Origin: Bimastos eiseni
Lineage: Eukaryota > Annelida > Clitellata > Crassiclitellata > Lumbricidae
Length of the DNA: 64,000 nt
Direction: 5' to 3'
NCBI GenBank assembly: GCA_959347315.1
Contig: OY365806.1
Location: 22,334,900-22,398,899, forward strand
Position 1 is the stretch's first letter. Each line of letters opens with the position of its first letter. Below the pieces are notes generated by a model. That model searched no databases. It saw only the letters and a list, made by a program, of their open reading frames with translations, and had not been told where the DNA came from. Both the position numbers and the translations under genes were made by a program. Of the stretch, positions 16,749 to 27,207 are shown one piece after another.

Positions 16749-19700
16749 CTATTTGCCCAATATCTGGCGCATTTGTCTGTTCTGGTCTCTGATCTTAATG
16801 TCTGCTCTTTCTGCTTTTGGCATGATTCTGTCCTCGATCTGTTCGTTCTGGGCTGTGATTTCCTCACCAAGACCCGATGCAAGTATCTTCAGCCTCGCCA
16901 CGCCATCAGACATCAGACCTACAAATAGCAGTTTTGCTTAAAAACAGCATATCACACAGGTTACACCAGATTCATCTCTTGCAACTTTCACATTACATAA
17001 GCAATCTAACAATTCTTCAGTTTAACATTCAAAGTTTTAAAGTAAATGTCCATATGTCAGCCATAACATTGACTTTCCCATAATAGCGTAAAGTTATTAA
17101 CAGCAATGTGTGCAGAGAAATAGTTTATTACACTGTATGCATGATTTGACATTTTTGAAAGAATATTTTCTGTACAATTTTGTAACAGACCGCATGTTTG
17201 GAAAAAACTCTTTGTGTCACTGAACATTAGGCGAGTTTCAATAAGTTCCTGGTTTTTTTTAATGAACCTGAAAACATCATTGAAATAGGAATCTACACAA
17301 CTTTCAATCATTGATATGTTCTCTAAAGCTGTAAATATGTGCATGAAATAGTTTAGAAGTTTTACAACTTCTTCACAATTATACCACAACAGATATTTGG
17401 CAGACATTTGGCACCTAATATATTCAGCAAAGACATGAAAAGATAATACTTCTGACCCTAAGGAAAGTGTGATCCCAAGGGATTTGTCCCTTAAGCCAAT
17501 TGTAGAGGCTTATCATCATTATCATCATATAATAATCATGATGCTGATCTCCTAATATTGATTCTAATGATGTGAAACAGTTTTATCATCCTAATAATAG
17601 TGATGAGACCTTTGTCAAAAAAGGTTGAAGACACCTGATGTACAGCATCAATTTAGATCAAATACATGAAATCAGCCAGTGAAAGTTTTCAAATAACACA
17701 CAAACCCAGGTTTTTGCCGAGGTTATCCTCGTATTCCCTCCATTCTGCTGATTGGCTGCTCTGTTTCTCGCTCTGGAGGCTAGTGGCTGCAGCTTGTGAT
17801 TTAACTGCCGATGTAGAGGACCCTGTCACTCGTTGGCCGCCATACCCAGCTGTATCATTTGGATTGAATTCGACAACGTCTTCATCATAAAATCCTCTTA
17901 CATCACCACTGCGCAGTCGGAATGCTGGATGGGTGTCCGTGTCTCGGTCTGCAGCCATTGCCTGATTAAGTGTGGCCGACTGTTTTTTGGCAACTGGTCC
18001 TTGAGGTATGTCCTCTTTCTTTCCCTCACCCGTCCACCAGTTCTTAAGTCCACCAAAAATGCTCTTAATGCCATTAAGGTGGCGTTGCGAAGTTTTAGTG
18101 TCCACTAATATTTTATCTAGTTTCCTCTCAACATTATCAAGCTGTTCACCTTGAGCCAGAAGTTCCTAAAAAAATTTAAATAAACAATACATTTAAAATG
18201 TCATTAGTTGTCATTAGTCAACCTTATTAGCTTCACCAGTAGCCACCCATTATTTAATTTCACACATAGGCTATCAGAAATCAGTTAGCAGAAATCCTGA
18301 TTGAACTTGCATGGAAAACATCATAATTATTTACAATACAAGGTATAAGTCGCATCGTATTCCTAAAGCGTGATCCTATAAATCCGAATAATCTCACATC
18401 GCATTTATGAGCAAAAGAATATATAAAGCCAGAGTTTAATGACAATAAACTACATGGAATACAAGCTAAATCATAATGGAACACTAGTATTGAATGCCTA
18501 TTCATATTTTCAGCACAAATGCTAAGGCACTAAAAACATTCTATACATGTAAATTTTATGTTGTTTAAAACAGAGACACATTTTAAACTGTTTTAACAAG
18601 TTAACGGAAGATTCAATTCTCAATCTTGTTAGCACCATTCATCTATGCTCAGTGATGACCTAATGAAACAGCCAAATGCAAAACAACTTCCAACTATTAC
18701 ATATTACAACTCACTATAATACTGCCAGCCAAAGTATCTATGCGAACTCGTCACATCCAGACACCCCAGTCTACCCAATCATCATTGCATCCCACTCTTT
18801 CCCATCCCCAATCACTACCTGCCTCAAATTCTCCAACCGACCCATGTCACACAATACACCTCAACTCTGTAATAAACTTCTCTAAATTCTGTACATTTTC
18901 GTATAATCCACAAGTACTGCCAATCTCAATCAGTCATCTGCTGCACGCTCCTGCACTCTTCATTCCAAAAGCTTTCCACTTCTAATTAAAGTCTCAATTC
19001 CTCAAGAATTCCTACCCATCTCCATCTGATGTTCTGTTTTCCAAGCGTTCTTTCCCTCACCAAAAACACCATAGCAGCTCTGCCTCTCTCTGGCAACTGG
19101 ACTCGCCCTTCACTGGACATCGACCTCTGGACAACCCTCTGATACATGCCGATGAATAAGCAGGTCCTTTGAACTTAGGTCTAGAGCAGTGCTTACAAAA
19201 TTTGAACTTAGGTCTAGAGCAGCGCTTTAAAAATTTGAAGTTAACGATAATGATTACAAGACACAATCCTGTAGCAAGCTTTTCACCGGGCTCCCACCCT
19301 CATCCCTTCGTTGCCTGAAGACTTTCTTATTTCCTCGGGGCTGTCACGCTGAGAGCGCTTCTGAATAGCTAGTACTGTAAGAAGCGCTACACAAATAACC
19401 AGATACGATATGACACAATTAGTCATACTGAAGCAAAGAGAAGCAGGAAACTGGCTGAACCAAATCACTGTCTTCTCTCCATAAGGAATCACAAACTGTT
19501 CACATTTTTTTCTCAGTCAAGGTTAAACCTGAGTATGGAGCACAAATCTTAAAATGATTCTTTTTACCATGCGTAAACAAGTACATTTTGTTTTCATACT
19601 CATTGAAACTTGCAAAGAACTATTTGCTTGACACTGAGTGTAGCAGAAAACATGCACCGGCAAAAATGATACTTTGGCTCACCTGCAGTTGATCAACTAA

Positions 19701-20385
19701 AGTCTGGAAATCCCTCTCTACATCTACTCAGTTACAATCAATAAATGCCATTTCATGTTAAACTCAAAACTTATCTTTCTTTGATTTGAAAGCCACCAAT
19801 GGTTGTGTGTACAAATCAGCTGATCTTCTGGATGTCAACTTGATCTTTGCTTGGTTCTGGCGTGATATCGGTCGACGGCTTGAGCATCATATACAGGCAC
19901 TATAACTGTTATTAATCAATACTATGATAAATCTTTAGCGGCCGCAAGAACCACACATTTTACTTCTGCGGCCAAACACGTACAAAATCTAAAAGCCGGT
20001 AAAATGGAAGATAATCCTAAAAATTATATATAAATTTACTATTACAACGATACACATGACAGTTGATCGAATCACCGTTACAAACCTCTGCTGTTGCGAT
20101 GCCTACTCGCTCCGAGTCGTATATGCTAGCCAAGCATCGGTTTGTTCCTTCCAGCTGTCGATTCATAGACTGTTGTTTCTGTTGTTGAAGCTGTTCGTAT
20201 CGCGACATAGACGGGTCCTCAAAAGGTTCCTCGCTCCGGCGCTCTCCTCTAGTTTCGTAACCTTTTTCTCCCGATTCATATCGATCAAAGCCTCTTGTTC
20301 CGCTTCCCGATCTACCACCACCGAACGAAAACTCATCGTCGGCTTCTGAAGTAAAGGGATTCTTCCCACCCTGATAAGCCGTCAT
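16749..20385 (-). CDS. SNAP29: SNAP29-like Qb/Qc SNARE protein, complete
   Basis: Three coding exons: 20385-20086 (ATG at 20385), 18165-17706 and 16918-16749 (TAG). The sum is 930 nt, or 309 residues, against about 258 in human. The N-terminus reads MTAYQGGKNPF; its NPF tripeptide (residues 9-11) is the SNAP29 hallmark known to bind EHD proteins. The Qb SNARE helix runs over IYDSERVGIATAE, ELLAQGEQLDNVE and SQRHLNGIKSIFGG; the Qc helix over GVARLKILASGLGEEI, TAQNEQIEDRI and NRQMRQILGK. Both have the central glutamine in the expected place. The linker has no cysteines, so it is not palmitoylated as SNAP25/23 are. SNAP29 acts in endosomal and autophagosome-lysosome fusion with STX17 and VAMP8. 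The Met at 20442 is in frame, but the context and family N-terminus favour 20385. Confidence 0.93.
18740..19420 (+). repeat. Probable LINE 3'-end relic with an embedded interspersed repeat
   Basis: In SNAP29 intron 1 (antisense), 19280-19420 has features of a CR1/L2-like 3' end. A frame reads LKTFLFPRG, followed by gagcgctt, a short spacer, and actgtaagaagcgctacacaaataa; this tail style (gcgct...acaaataa) is widespread in animal LINEs. 18740-19020 is C-rich with a degenerate open frame and may be the upstream part. The middle, 19074-19265, is a copy of a separate repeat family. Assignment rests on motif resemblance only. Confidence 0.4.
19074..19265 (+). repeat. Interspersed repeat family, copy 1 (core GTGAATAAGC-like)
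   Basis: Shares order and sequence with 63099-63265 (same orientation) and with 25895-25985 and 26478-26640 (inverted). Shared elements are ctctgcctct, ccaactgga, ctttggacaaccc, the GTGAATAAGC core, GGCGCTTTA and GAGATTACGATTA. This copy contains an internal duplication: ttgaacttaggtctagagca appears twice (near 19170 and 19201). No coding capacity was seen; it may be a SINE. Confidence 0.7.
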
Positions 20386-21067
20386 TTTGTTCTCGTACAG
20401 CTGATCTTTAAAATTACACGATAGAAATACGAGTGTACCCACAGATAGTTAATAGTACCCTTATGGTCAAAGAGATTGGTTCTTGGCTTGGCTGAAATAA
20501 GCGGAACAGCTTACATATCGATATAGAGTTTTCACTTAACAATACTTTGAAGCGGACATTAGGTAGGTATGTACTTTATTGAACCGCTATTCCGCGAATC
20601 ATAATATTATATACGTTCGAAAAGCTGTCTTATCATGCTACAACATAAACCATATTTCTAAAGTAACACATATCTACTTCAATAGCTTTCGCGATATATT
20701 TCAGCTGGTGCAAGCATGGAAACGACAGGGAGATCATCTATCATCACTCGTTTTTAGACTTTACTTATATCGCGAGGCCTGCGCGTTGGAATTGCCTCCG
20801 ACTAGGTTGCACCTCGAGAAGCTGTTAGCTACGATACGAGACGATACGGCAATCAAAGCTGCAAGTCTATGAATGGACATTATGGATGGTCTTTCAATGG
20901 TTAATCGACATGAGCAACCACGCCAACCAGTGGTAGTGGGCAAGTGCGACGGCTACATAAGTTTGATCCTGTTGTTGAATCTGTATAATATATCATCTTT
21001 GGAAAAACACATATACTTCCGGGTCTCGATAAACTGACTGAAGCGCATCACATGACTATAAAATACG

Positions 21068-21166
21068 CGATGACTAGATAATTAAGTCTACGCATATTAT
21101 CCTTGTCTTGGATGCGTCATTAAATAAACTTATTACACTCATAATTAAGTCATTATCTAGTCATCG
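21068..21166. mobile_element. Short terminal-inverted-repeat (MITE-like) element
   Basis: CGATGACTAGATAAT at 21068-21082 is exactly inverted as ATTATCTAGTCATCG at 21152-21166. Imperfect inversion continues inward (taagt / actta). The 99-bp segment lies about 700 bp upstream of SNAP29. No clear target duplication was found. Confidence 0.6.
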
Positions 21167-22963
21167 TTTATTTTAATTACTACCTATACAAAAACGATTA
21201 CTAGGCCTACTGATGCACGTGTATGTGGCAAACCAAATGAAGCGACACATCCGTAACGCATCCGTCATTCTCTCACATCGTTGCTCGTTTCAACCTCCTC
21301 AAGTCTCTATGGCCCACCCCTATTTGGCACAAAGCGGGTCCTCATTGTGCCAAGCACTTTTGTCAACGAGGGGCGAATTATACAGTGTAATTAATTCTAT
21401 CGCGGTTTTGTAACGGATGTATATAGAGCATAGGCAAACTAAAAAACATGGCACCTAACAACGTACAATGAAGGCATAGTAATATGCCTTTAAAATGTCC
21501 AGCAATGTGACTGCCGGGATCCAACTTCTGCAAGCTAGGCCTACATCAAATTAGTGCTCATTCTAATTTCTAAGGCTATTTCTCTAGACAGTCGTCGGAG
21601 TTAGTCACTACAAGAAATTACTCAACGAAGGTAACCTAAGACACTTCTTTTGCGGTATCATCCCCGCAGTCCCCCCGTCGCATAGATCTCCGACCTTGCT
21701 TACCGCATTGGGTGCAATCGATGAAGATCACGTATGTGCAGAGCAGGTGAGATATATAGCTGTGGTCGGATAGGGTAAGGAAGGCCGGCTCTTATGGAAG
21801 ATCATTCAAAGATTGTGGACAGCAGAAGAGATCTGTCGGAAGAAGTTTAGTTTGAGGCCAATGACAAATTCTGTTTGAGAAGGTTTTAGCATAAGCAGGT
21901 ATAAAGCGGTCGTCCAGGCTGATATCTGCATTATGGTATTATATACTAGATGTTTGTCCATCCTAGAACGGTAAAGTTTAGTTTCCTTATCTTAAACTTT
22001 CACCTCTATTATACGGTATGATGGTATCATATCAAATTTGGTAGGGTTACTGTGAAATCACGTCGATCTGCAGCCTAAGACACAGCCTCGTAATAATTAT
22101 ATGCAACGACTAGGAAAGTCCCATCAACAATTGACATCTGGTAGGAAAACAGTGTCCCCGGCTGGACTCATTGTCGTAGGCCTAATTGCAATTGGGCTTA
22201 CACTGCCTTCCGTTCATTGCCAGCATTCAGCGTAAAGTAATTCCTTACTTCCAGTGTCTTGGCCAACCTCCATGCTGTCTTAGTGACCGTATCAATTATT
22301 TTTCATCTTTCGACCAACATGATCTCTTGGTGGGTAGGACTGGACTGCTACTTCCAAACATTGTGCTTTTTCTTAACCAGGCCGGATACTTCTGTTTCGG
22401 TCCATACTTAGAAGACTTCTTTCTCGCAGGGCTTTTTTCACTGGGTCGACTAGGTCGTACTGTGAACGGCGAGTTAGAAATCCGTAAATACAATAGCTGT
22501 ACGGTTATGGTTAATATATGCACTATCTTGTACTATTTAAAGCGATTCAGTTACAAAGTTCTTAATTGTAAATTTATTATATGCTACAACTCTGTTTTGA
22601 TTAAAAATAAATTTTAGATTGAAATAGAAAATTCTAGTTCCATCCAAACTGCATCAAAAAACTACCATACCTAGGAATACTTCAATTATGAAATAATAAG
22701 TTTCAGTCAGTTGGAAGCACCAAACACGGTTTTTCTAGGCAGTCATCATTGACAGATCTTCACAGCAGTATTACACAGGCCTACTGCCACTGCATCATAC
22801 AATTTCAACTTTTATTTAAATGTTTTTTCTCTTTAGTAGCTTGTGATATGTTAACTGTGATGCAGTGTCATCCTGATCTTATATAATAATAAACAAGTAT
22901 ATCATCAACAAGAATTACTAAGACTAAATTTATCGACAGCCTTTTGTGACTGTATCCAAACAC

Positions 22964-23309
22964 TACGGAGCCCCTAAAGGGACATGAAAGAAAAATATTT
23001 TAAGTCGTGCAAACGAGATATTAACTCGTTCGCACGAGATAACAACTCATACCCACGACTTACTAAGTCAAGGGAACGAGTTGTTATCTCGTGCGCACGA
23101 CTTATTAAGTCGAGGGAACGAGTTGTTAACTCGTGCACACAACTTATTAAGTAGAGGGAACGAGTTAATAAGTCATGCGCATGAGATAATAAGTCGTGTG
23201 CACGAGTTATTAACTCGTTCCCACGACTTAGTAAGTCGTGGGAACGAGTTGTTATCTCGTGTGTATGAGTTAAAATATTCTTCTTTCATGTCCCTTTAGG
23301 GGCTTCGTA
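22964..23309. mobile_element. 346-bp inverted-repeat element made of nested palindromes
   Basis: The left end TACGGAGCCCCTAAAGGGAC is mirrored at the right end (revcomp TACGAAGCCCCTAAAGGGAC), and similarity extends inward about 50 bp (catgaaagaa...aatatttta). Both sides are flanked by AAACAC (22958-22963 and 23310-23315). The whole core (about 23000-23270) alternates direct and inverted units: ACTTAGTAAGT or ACTTATTAAGT, GGGAACGAGTTGTTA, CTCGTGCGCACGA. A non-autonomous DNA transposon is likely. A plus-strand frame at 23081-23299 reads as repeats such as LLSRGNELL, but this is a by-product of the array. Confidence 0.85.
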
Positions 23310-23902
23310 AAACACAGCCAGAATTTGTGTAGGCTCTATACCTGCTTCAATATAGCATTTCCACCAACTAACACTCTCAGCCTAGGTTATTGCACCACAA
23401 CTACAGCATCATTCCTAACACAGACATATTTAAGCAAGGAACAAAACCTGATTGATATTTAACTAAGCATTAATCATGATCTTAGAAAAATGAAAATTCT
23501 ATTTAATTTCAATCAACTAATTGCAACAACTGACAACTGCAAAAATGTTTGTGCCTAAACAGAGTCTTGATTGGTTTGTTATTTGCAGACACTATTTACA
23601 CATAGCTACAATCATTGTGGCAAAAATATGCCTCAGTACTCAGTCAGTAGTTTTCAAATATATCTGAAATTTTTTTTCAGAGTTCAACCATATAAGACTA
23701 TAAGTTCACAGTCTCGCTTTCAGTTGCAACTTGCCTCATCTTGAAGACTGACTGTAATTGGCTGACATCCATAATCATGAAACACGACAAAGTGGCTGAC
23801 AAACAATGTCTTCAAACATGACACATTCAACTATAGCTCCACGAACTAATATCATGTCTGCATAAATGATCAGTTATAAGTTACTTCTTCCTCGGATGGA
23901 GT

Positions 23903-26900
23903 TTATAAGTCTGTTTCTCCTGAACCTGATGACTTGTTCAATGCAGCAAATGCTGGCTGTGGAGGGGTTGCTGATCCCTGTTGGATGTGCACCGTGGCAC
24001 CTGGCTGTGTTCGCACATGAACTCTCAGTCTCCGTGCCTCTCCGGGTGAAGGTGGAGGCTGCTGAGAGACTGTTGCTTTGGTTGGCTTTGAAGGTATAGC
24101 AGGTTTAGCCTTTGTCGGTGGAGGAGCAGGTCTGCCAGTCCCAGCAGCAGCAGCTGCCCCTGCATCGGATGACACTCGATATTGCTTAGAAATAGATGCG
24201 TAACCACCAGACTCTTCTGCGATTTGTTGCGACTCCGTTCGATATTCACGTGAGCTGCTGAGACGTTCGCTATTCTGCGATAGATTCAGGTTCTCCCTGC
24301 TGGACTTTGTATTCTTCTTCTTCTTCTTTCTTATGGCACCTGGAATGTTGTCATCACCTTCCACAGAAATATTAAACACCTCTTCATCACTCTGTGAATA
24401 GTCCTGTTGCTTCATATGTCCTGTCTGTGACTTGCTAAGCAGTCCTTCTCTTTCCATGGCATTGAGATTTTCAGAGCTGGAATCAAGCGTCTTCTTCTTC
24501 TTCTTTGCCCTTACTGGATCTGGAATGTCTGACTCATCCTGAAGATTAGATGCTTGCATCAGTTCGGTCTTTTTCCCATAATCTGGGTAGTCTTCGGTGT
24601 AGTTGAAGCTAGCAAAGCGCTGACTGTCTGAAGAATCTGGTGGAAACTTTTCAGGTTGTGGAGGGTAGCTGCCCTCTGCCTGAGAACCCTTCATGGTGAC
24701 AACAGAGGTGTAACTTTTTTGTCCAGATTTGGAAACACCTTTTGTGCCTGGAAGAGAGGATGCTGACTGATTCAGTGTTCTGAAAACAAAAGAATATTTC
24801 AATTCAGTTGGTACATCTGTGATAAAACTCAAAGGAAACAATCAATCAATCAATTGTATTTATTAAAATAAGGTAACAAAGTATGCAAGTCTTACATTGT
24901 CACACATGATTTTGGATGCTTCAAGCTTAGATAGGAAAAAGGAACACAAGGAAACTCAAGAATAAAAAAAGGAAACTCTTCATTCTGTAAACAAGAAACA
25001 ACTGCTTATATAACAAACAATAACTGAAAAAGTCATCAGTTCAATCAACCATGAAATAAAAATTATCTACTACAGAATTTACGTCGAAAGGAGAATTCTA
25101 GCAAGTGTCAGAGGACGAGTCAAATGAAAAAATTATATCAGCCTGATGGTATTCACATACTACCAGATAATAAATGAAGTTTTATGGCTTGAATTCAGGG
25201 CCGTACCAAGCCATAATTGCACCCTGCGCCTAGCATTAAACCTAATCTGGCGCTCCAACATTTTTCAAGAAAGAACGAATTTATGGAATAATTGAAGGTA
25301 TTCCATCCTGAAATTTGCGCTCCTTCTATATTTGTACCCTGTGCCACGGCACAGCCCTCGGTACGTCCCTGCTTGAATCAGATTTGAATTTAGTGCAAAA
25401 CAATTCTTGAACATAGTAATGAATACAATTTCAAGTCGAATTTTTTATTCGGTTTCGATTCTTCTGAAACTTGAAATAAATTAGTTATTGTTATGAGTTA
25501 CACACTCTCCTGGGCAACTTCATAATTACATAACTTTACCAATTTCGTTTAAGATTTAATTTAAAATATAAGTTTCAGATTTTTGAGTTGATCAAAGATT
25601 TAAATGTAGAAAGTATCAGATTTGTGACAAAGATTTGATTCTGGATTTGCCCATCACTGGTAGGAAAAATTTGGGTTTCCTTAATTAACCATTGGGCTTT
25701 GACTGGATGACTTCTGGGGATTATGATATGGATGAAGTTTTACTTCTAAGAGCTATCATTGATTAACACTTTAATGATGAGTGGTTCAATAAATCACTTT
25801 AAAAGTTACGGGAAAACAATTTAGCTCATCGTAAAAGTGCTAATATCTTCATCACAATTATTATAGTATTTTAGAAGGTCTTGGACTTGAACAGAGTATT
25901 GTCATCGTAATCTCAACATCTCTACATCGCCCACAAAAGCAAAGTCGAGGGAACCAGCTTATTCACAGGTGCTTATTCCTGGGCGAGTATGACGACAAAG
26001 GAAGAAATGCTGTCCATTCAAAGCGATAGGATTGATAACATTCGGGTCTGCAAATTATAATAAAAAAAAAAACCTTGTGTAGTATTTTAATCAACAGCAC
26101 TTAGTCACACCAGTCTTGTTGTTTTCAAGGTTTTGGTCTTGAGGTTCAGAGTCTTGGTCTTCAAAATTTTGGTCTTCAAAGTTTTGGTCTTGCCAGACCA
26201 AAACGCACAAATCTACAGATCGATATGATTCTTGTTGGCGAGGACATACCATCGACAGCAGCAAGTTATGCTGTACTGGCAAGACCTGTCAAGACTTGTT
26301 TCAGAATTCATAAAGTCTGATAAAATATAAAAGGTTTTAGAAAGACTGCTGTGTGACCCAGCGAATTCGACATCTATGGAATATATTTTTCAACATGAAA
26401 TTTTTACGAGATCAAAGGTTTTGAAACTAAAGTTCTTGGTCGTGAAGTTCAAAGTCTTGGGTCTTGAGGTTTTAGGTCATGACAACAATCATAATCTCCA
26501 AACTTCTGAAATGCCACTCGATAGCCAAGCACAGGGCATCAGCTTATTCACGAGCGCTGTGGCGAATCAGAGGGGTTATCCAAAAGCAAGGTCTGGTTGT
26601 CAGAGAACCTGTCAAGGCAGGTGTCTTTTGACACATGGGGGACTGATGAACACAGATGATTTGGGGTTTCACATGAGGAAAGGTTTTGTATAGTGGTTAA
26701 CAGACCAACCTAACCAATAAATGTGCAAGAAATTACTATAAAATTAGTTTCATGGTAGACAAGTTTGTAAGTAATGACACTAGAATACCTATTTCAGAAA
26801 ATAACGATTGTTTAAATACTCACATCCTTGACTGAGCCAGATTGTTCACTGATTTTGCCCATCTCTTTCTCTCCTTTCGATTCAGAAAGCAGACCAGGAA

Positions 26901-27161
26901 CATCCCACCTATGAACAAAGCCCCTCCCACAGCCAACAGGATTGGTCCAGCGATCTTCAGTGGGTTTTCCCCGATTGACGTACTTCCCGGCCAGTGAGCA
27001 ATGACGGTCATTGTCAGGCCAATGAAGACCATGCCTAGTGACATGACGAGGACTAGGATTGAAATCGGATTGCAACGGGGAGGCGACGCTCTTCGCTGGA
27101 GAATTGCTTTGTACCTCATCTGGGCTAGCTGGTCCGCATCAGTAGGTGCCTGTGTGTACAT
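23903..27161 (-). CDS. TMEM200-like two-pass membrane protein with a long basic/Ser-rich tail
   Basis: Two coding exons: 27161-26824 (ATG at 27161) and 24779-23903; phase-2 intron; 404 residues. Two hydrophobic helices lie at about residues 33-54 (ISILVLVMSLGMVFIGLTMT, followed by the turn HWPG) and 66-92 (NPLKIAGPILLAVGGALF...). This hairpin resembles the TMEM200 family (GxAMAVLGYWP ... LKxxGPxxMGIG), about which little functional knowledge exists. The remaining roughly 300 residues look disordered and should be cytosolic. They include two related basic blocks, PVRAKKKKKTLDSSSENLN and AIRKKKKKNTKSSRENLNL, poly-Ala, Pro-rich stretches, and a C-terminus ETDL that fits a class I PDZ ligand. A splice acceptor at 27208 just before the ATG and a possible donor at 28638/28637 suggest a 5' non-coding exon. 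The family call is tentative; the gene structure is firmer. Confidence 0.62.
25196..25371. mobile_element. hAT-type miniature element (CAGGGCCGTACC family), copy 1
   Basis: The ends CAGGGCCGTACCAAG and CTCGGTACGTCCCTG are inverted. It is flanked by cttgaatt (25188-25195) and cttgaatc (25372-25379), a near-perfect 8-bp duplication. The interior (ttgcgctcc, attccatcctgaaattt) is shared with the copy at 40960-41205. It lies in the intron of the TMEM200-like gene. Confidence 0.85.
25895..26640 (-). repeat. Two inverted copies of the GTGAATAAGC repeat family plus a 15-bp-unit minisatellite
   Basis: 25895-25985 and 26478-26640 match, in reverse complement, the repeats at 19074 and 63099 (shared CTTTGCTTTT, GTGAATAAGC, GAGATTACGATxA). 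Between them, 26124-26195 is a degenerate tandem array of units like CAAAGTTTTGGTCTT. A related array (aaagttcttggtcgtgaag) follows at 26409-26480. All of it lies in the intron of the TMEM200-like gene. Confidence 0.65.
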
Positions 27162-27207
27162 TATTGCAGCTTAGTCGTGAACGACCGGAAGAAGTCGTCT
27201 TCTGTAC

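Larger units (their letters stand above)
20386..23902. other. Intergenic region upstream of SNAP29
   Basis: 20386-20560 should hold the SNAP29 promoter and 5' UTR. A short inverted-repeat element lies at 21068-21166 and a 346-bp palindromic element at 22964-23309. 22186-22617 is open on the plus strand for 143 codons, and its complement is open as a basic, Ser/Lys/Pro-rich frame. Neither resembles a known family nor has convincing exon borders, so I leave it unannotated. No other gene is seen. Confidence 0.5.

Noticed and set aside
22186..22617. 143-codon plus-strand frame and its basic minus-strand counterpart
   Set aside because: No recognisable domain and no exon borders; likely chance or unrecognised repeat.
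23081..23299. 72-codon frame with repeated LLSRGNELL-like units, resembling a coiled-coil protein
   Set aside because: It is the translation of the palindromic core of the 22964-23309 element.
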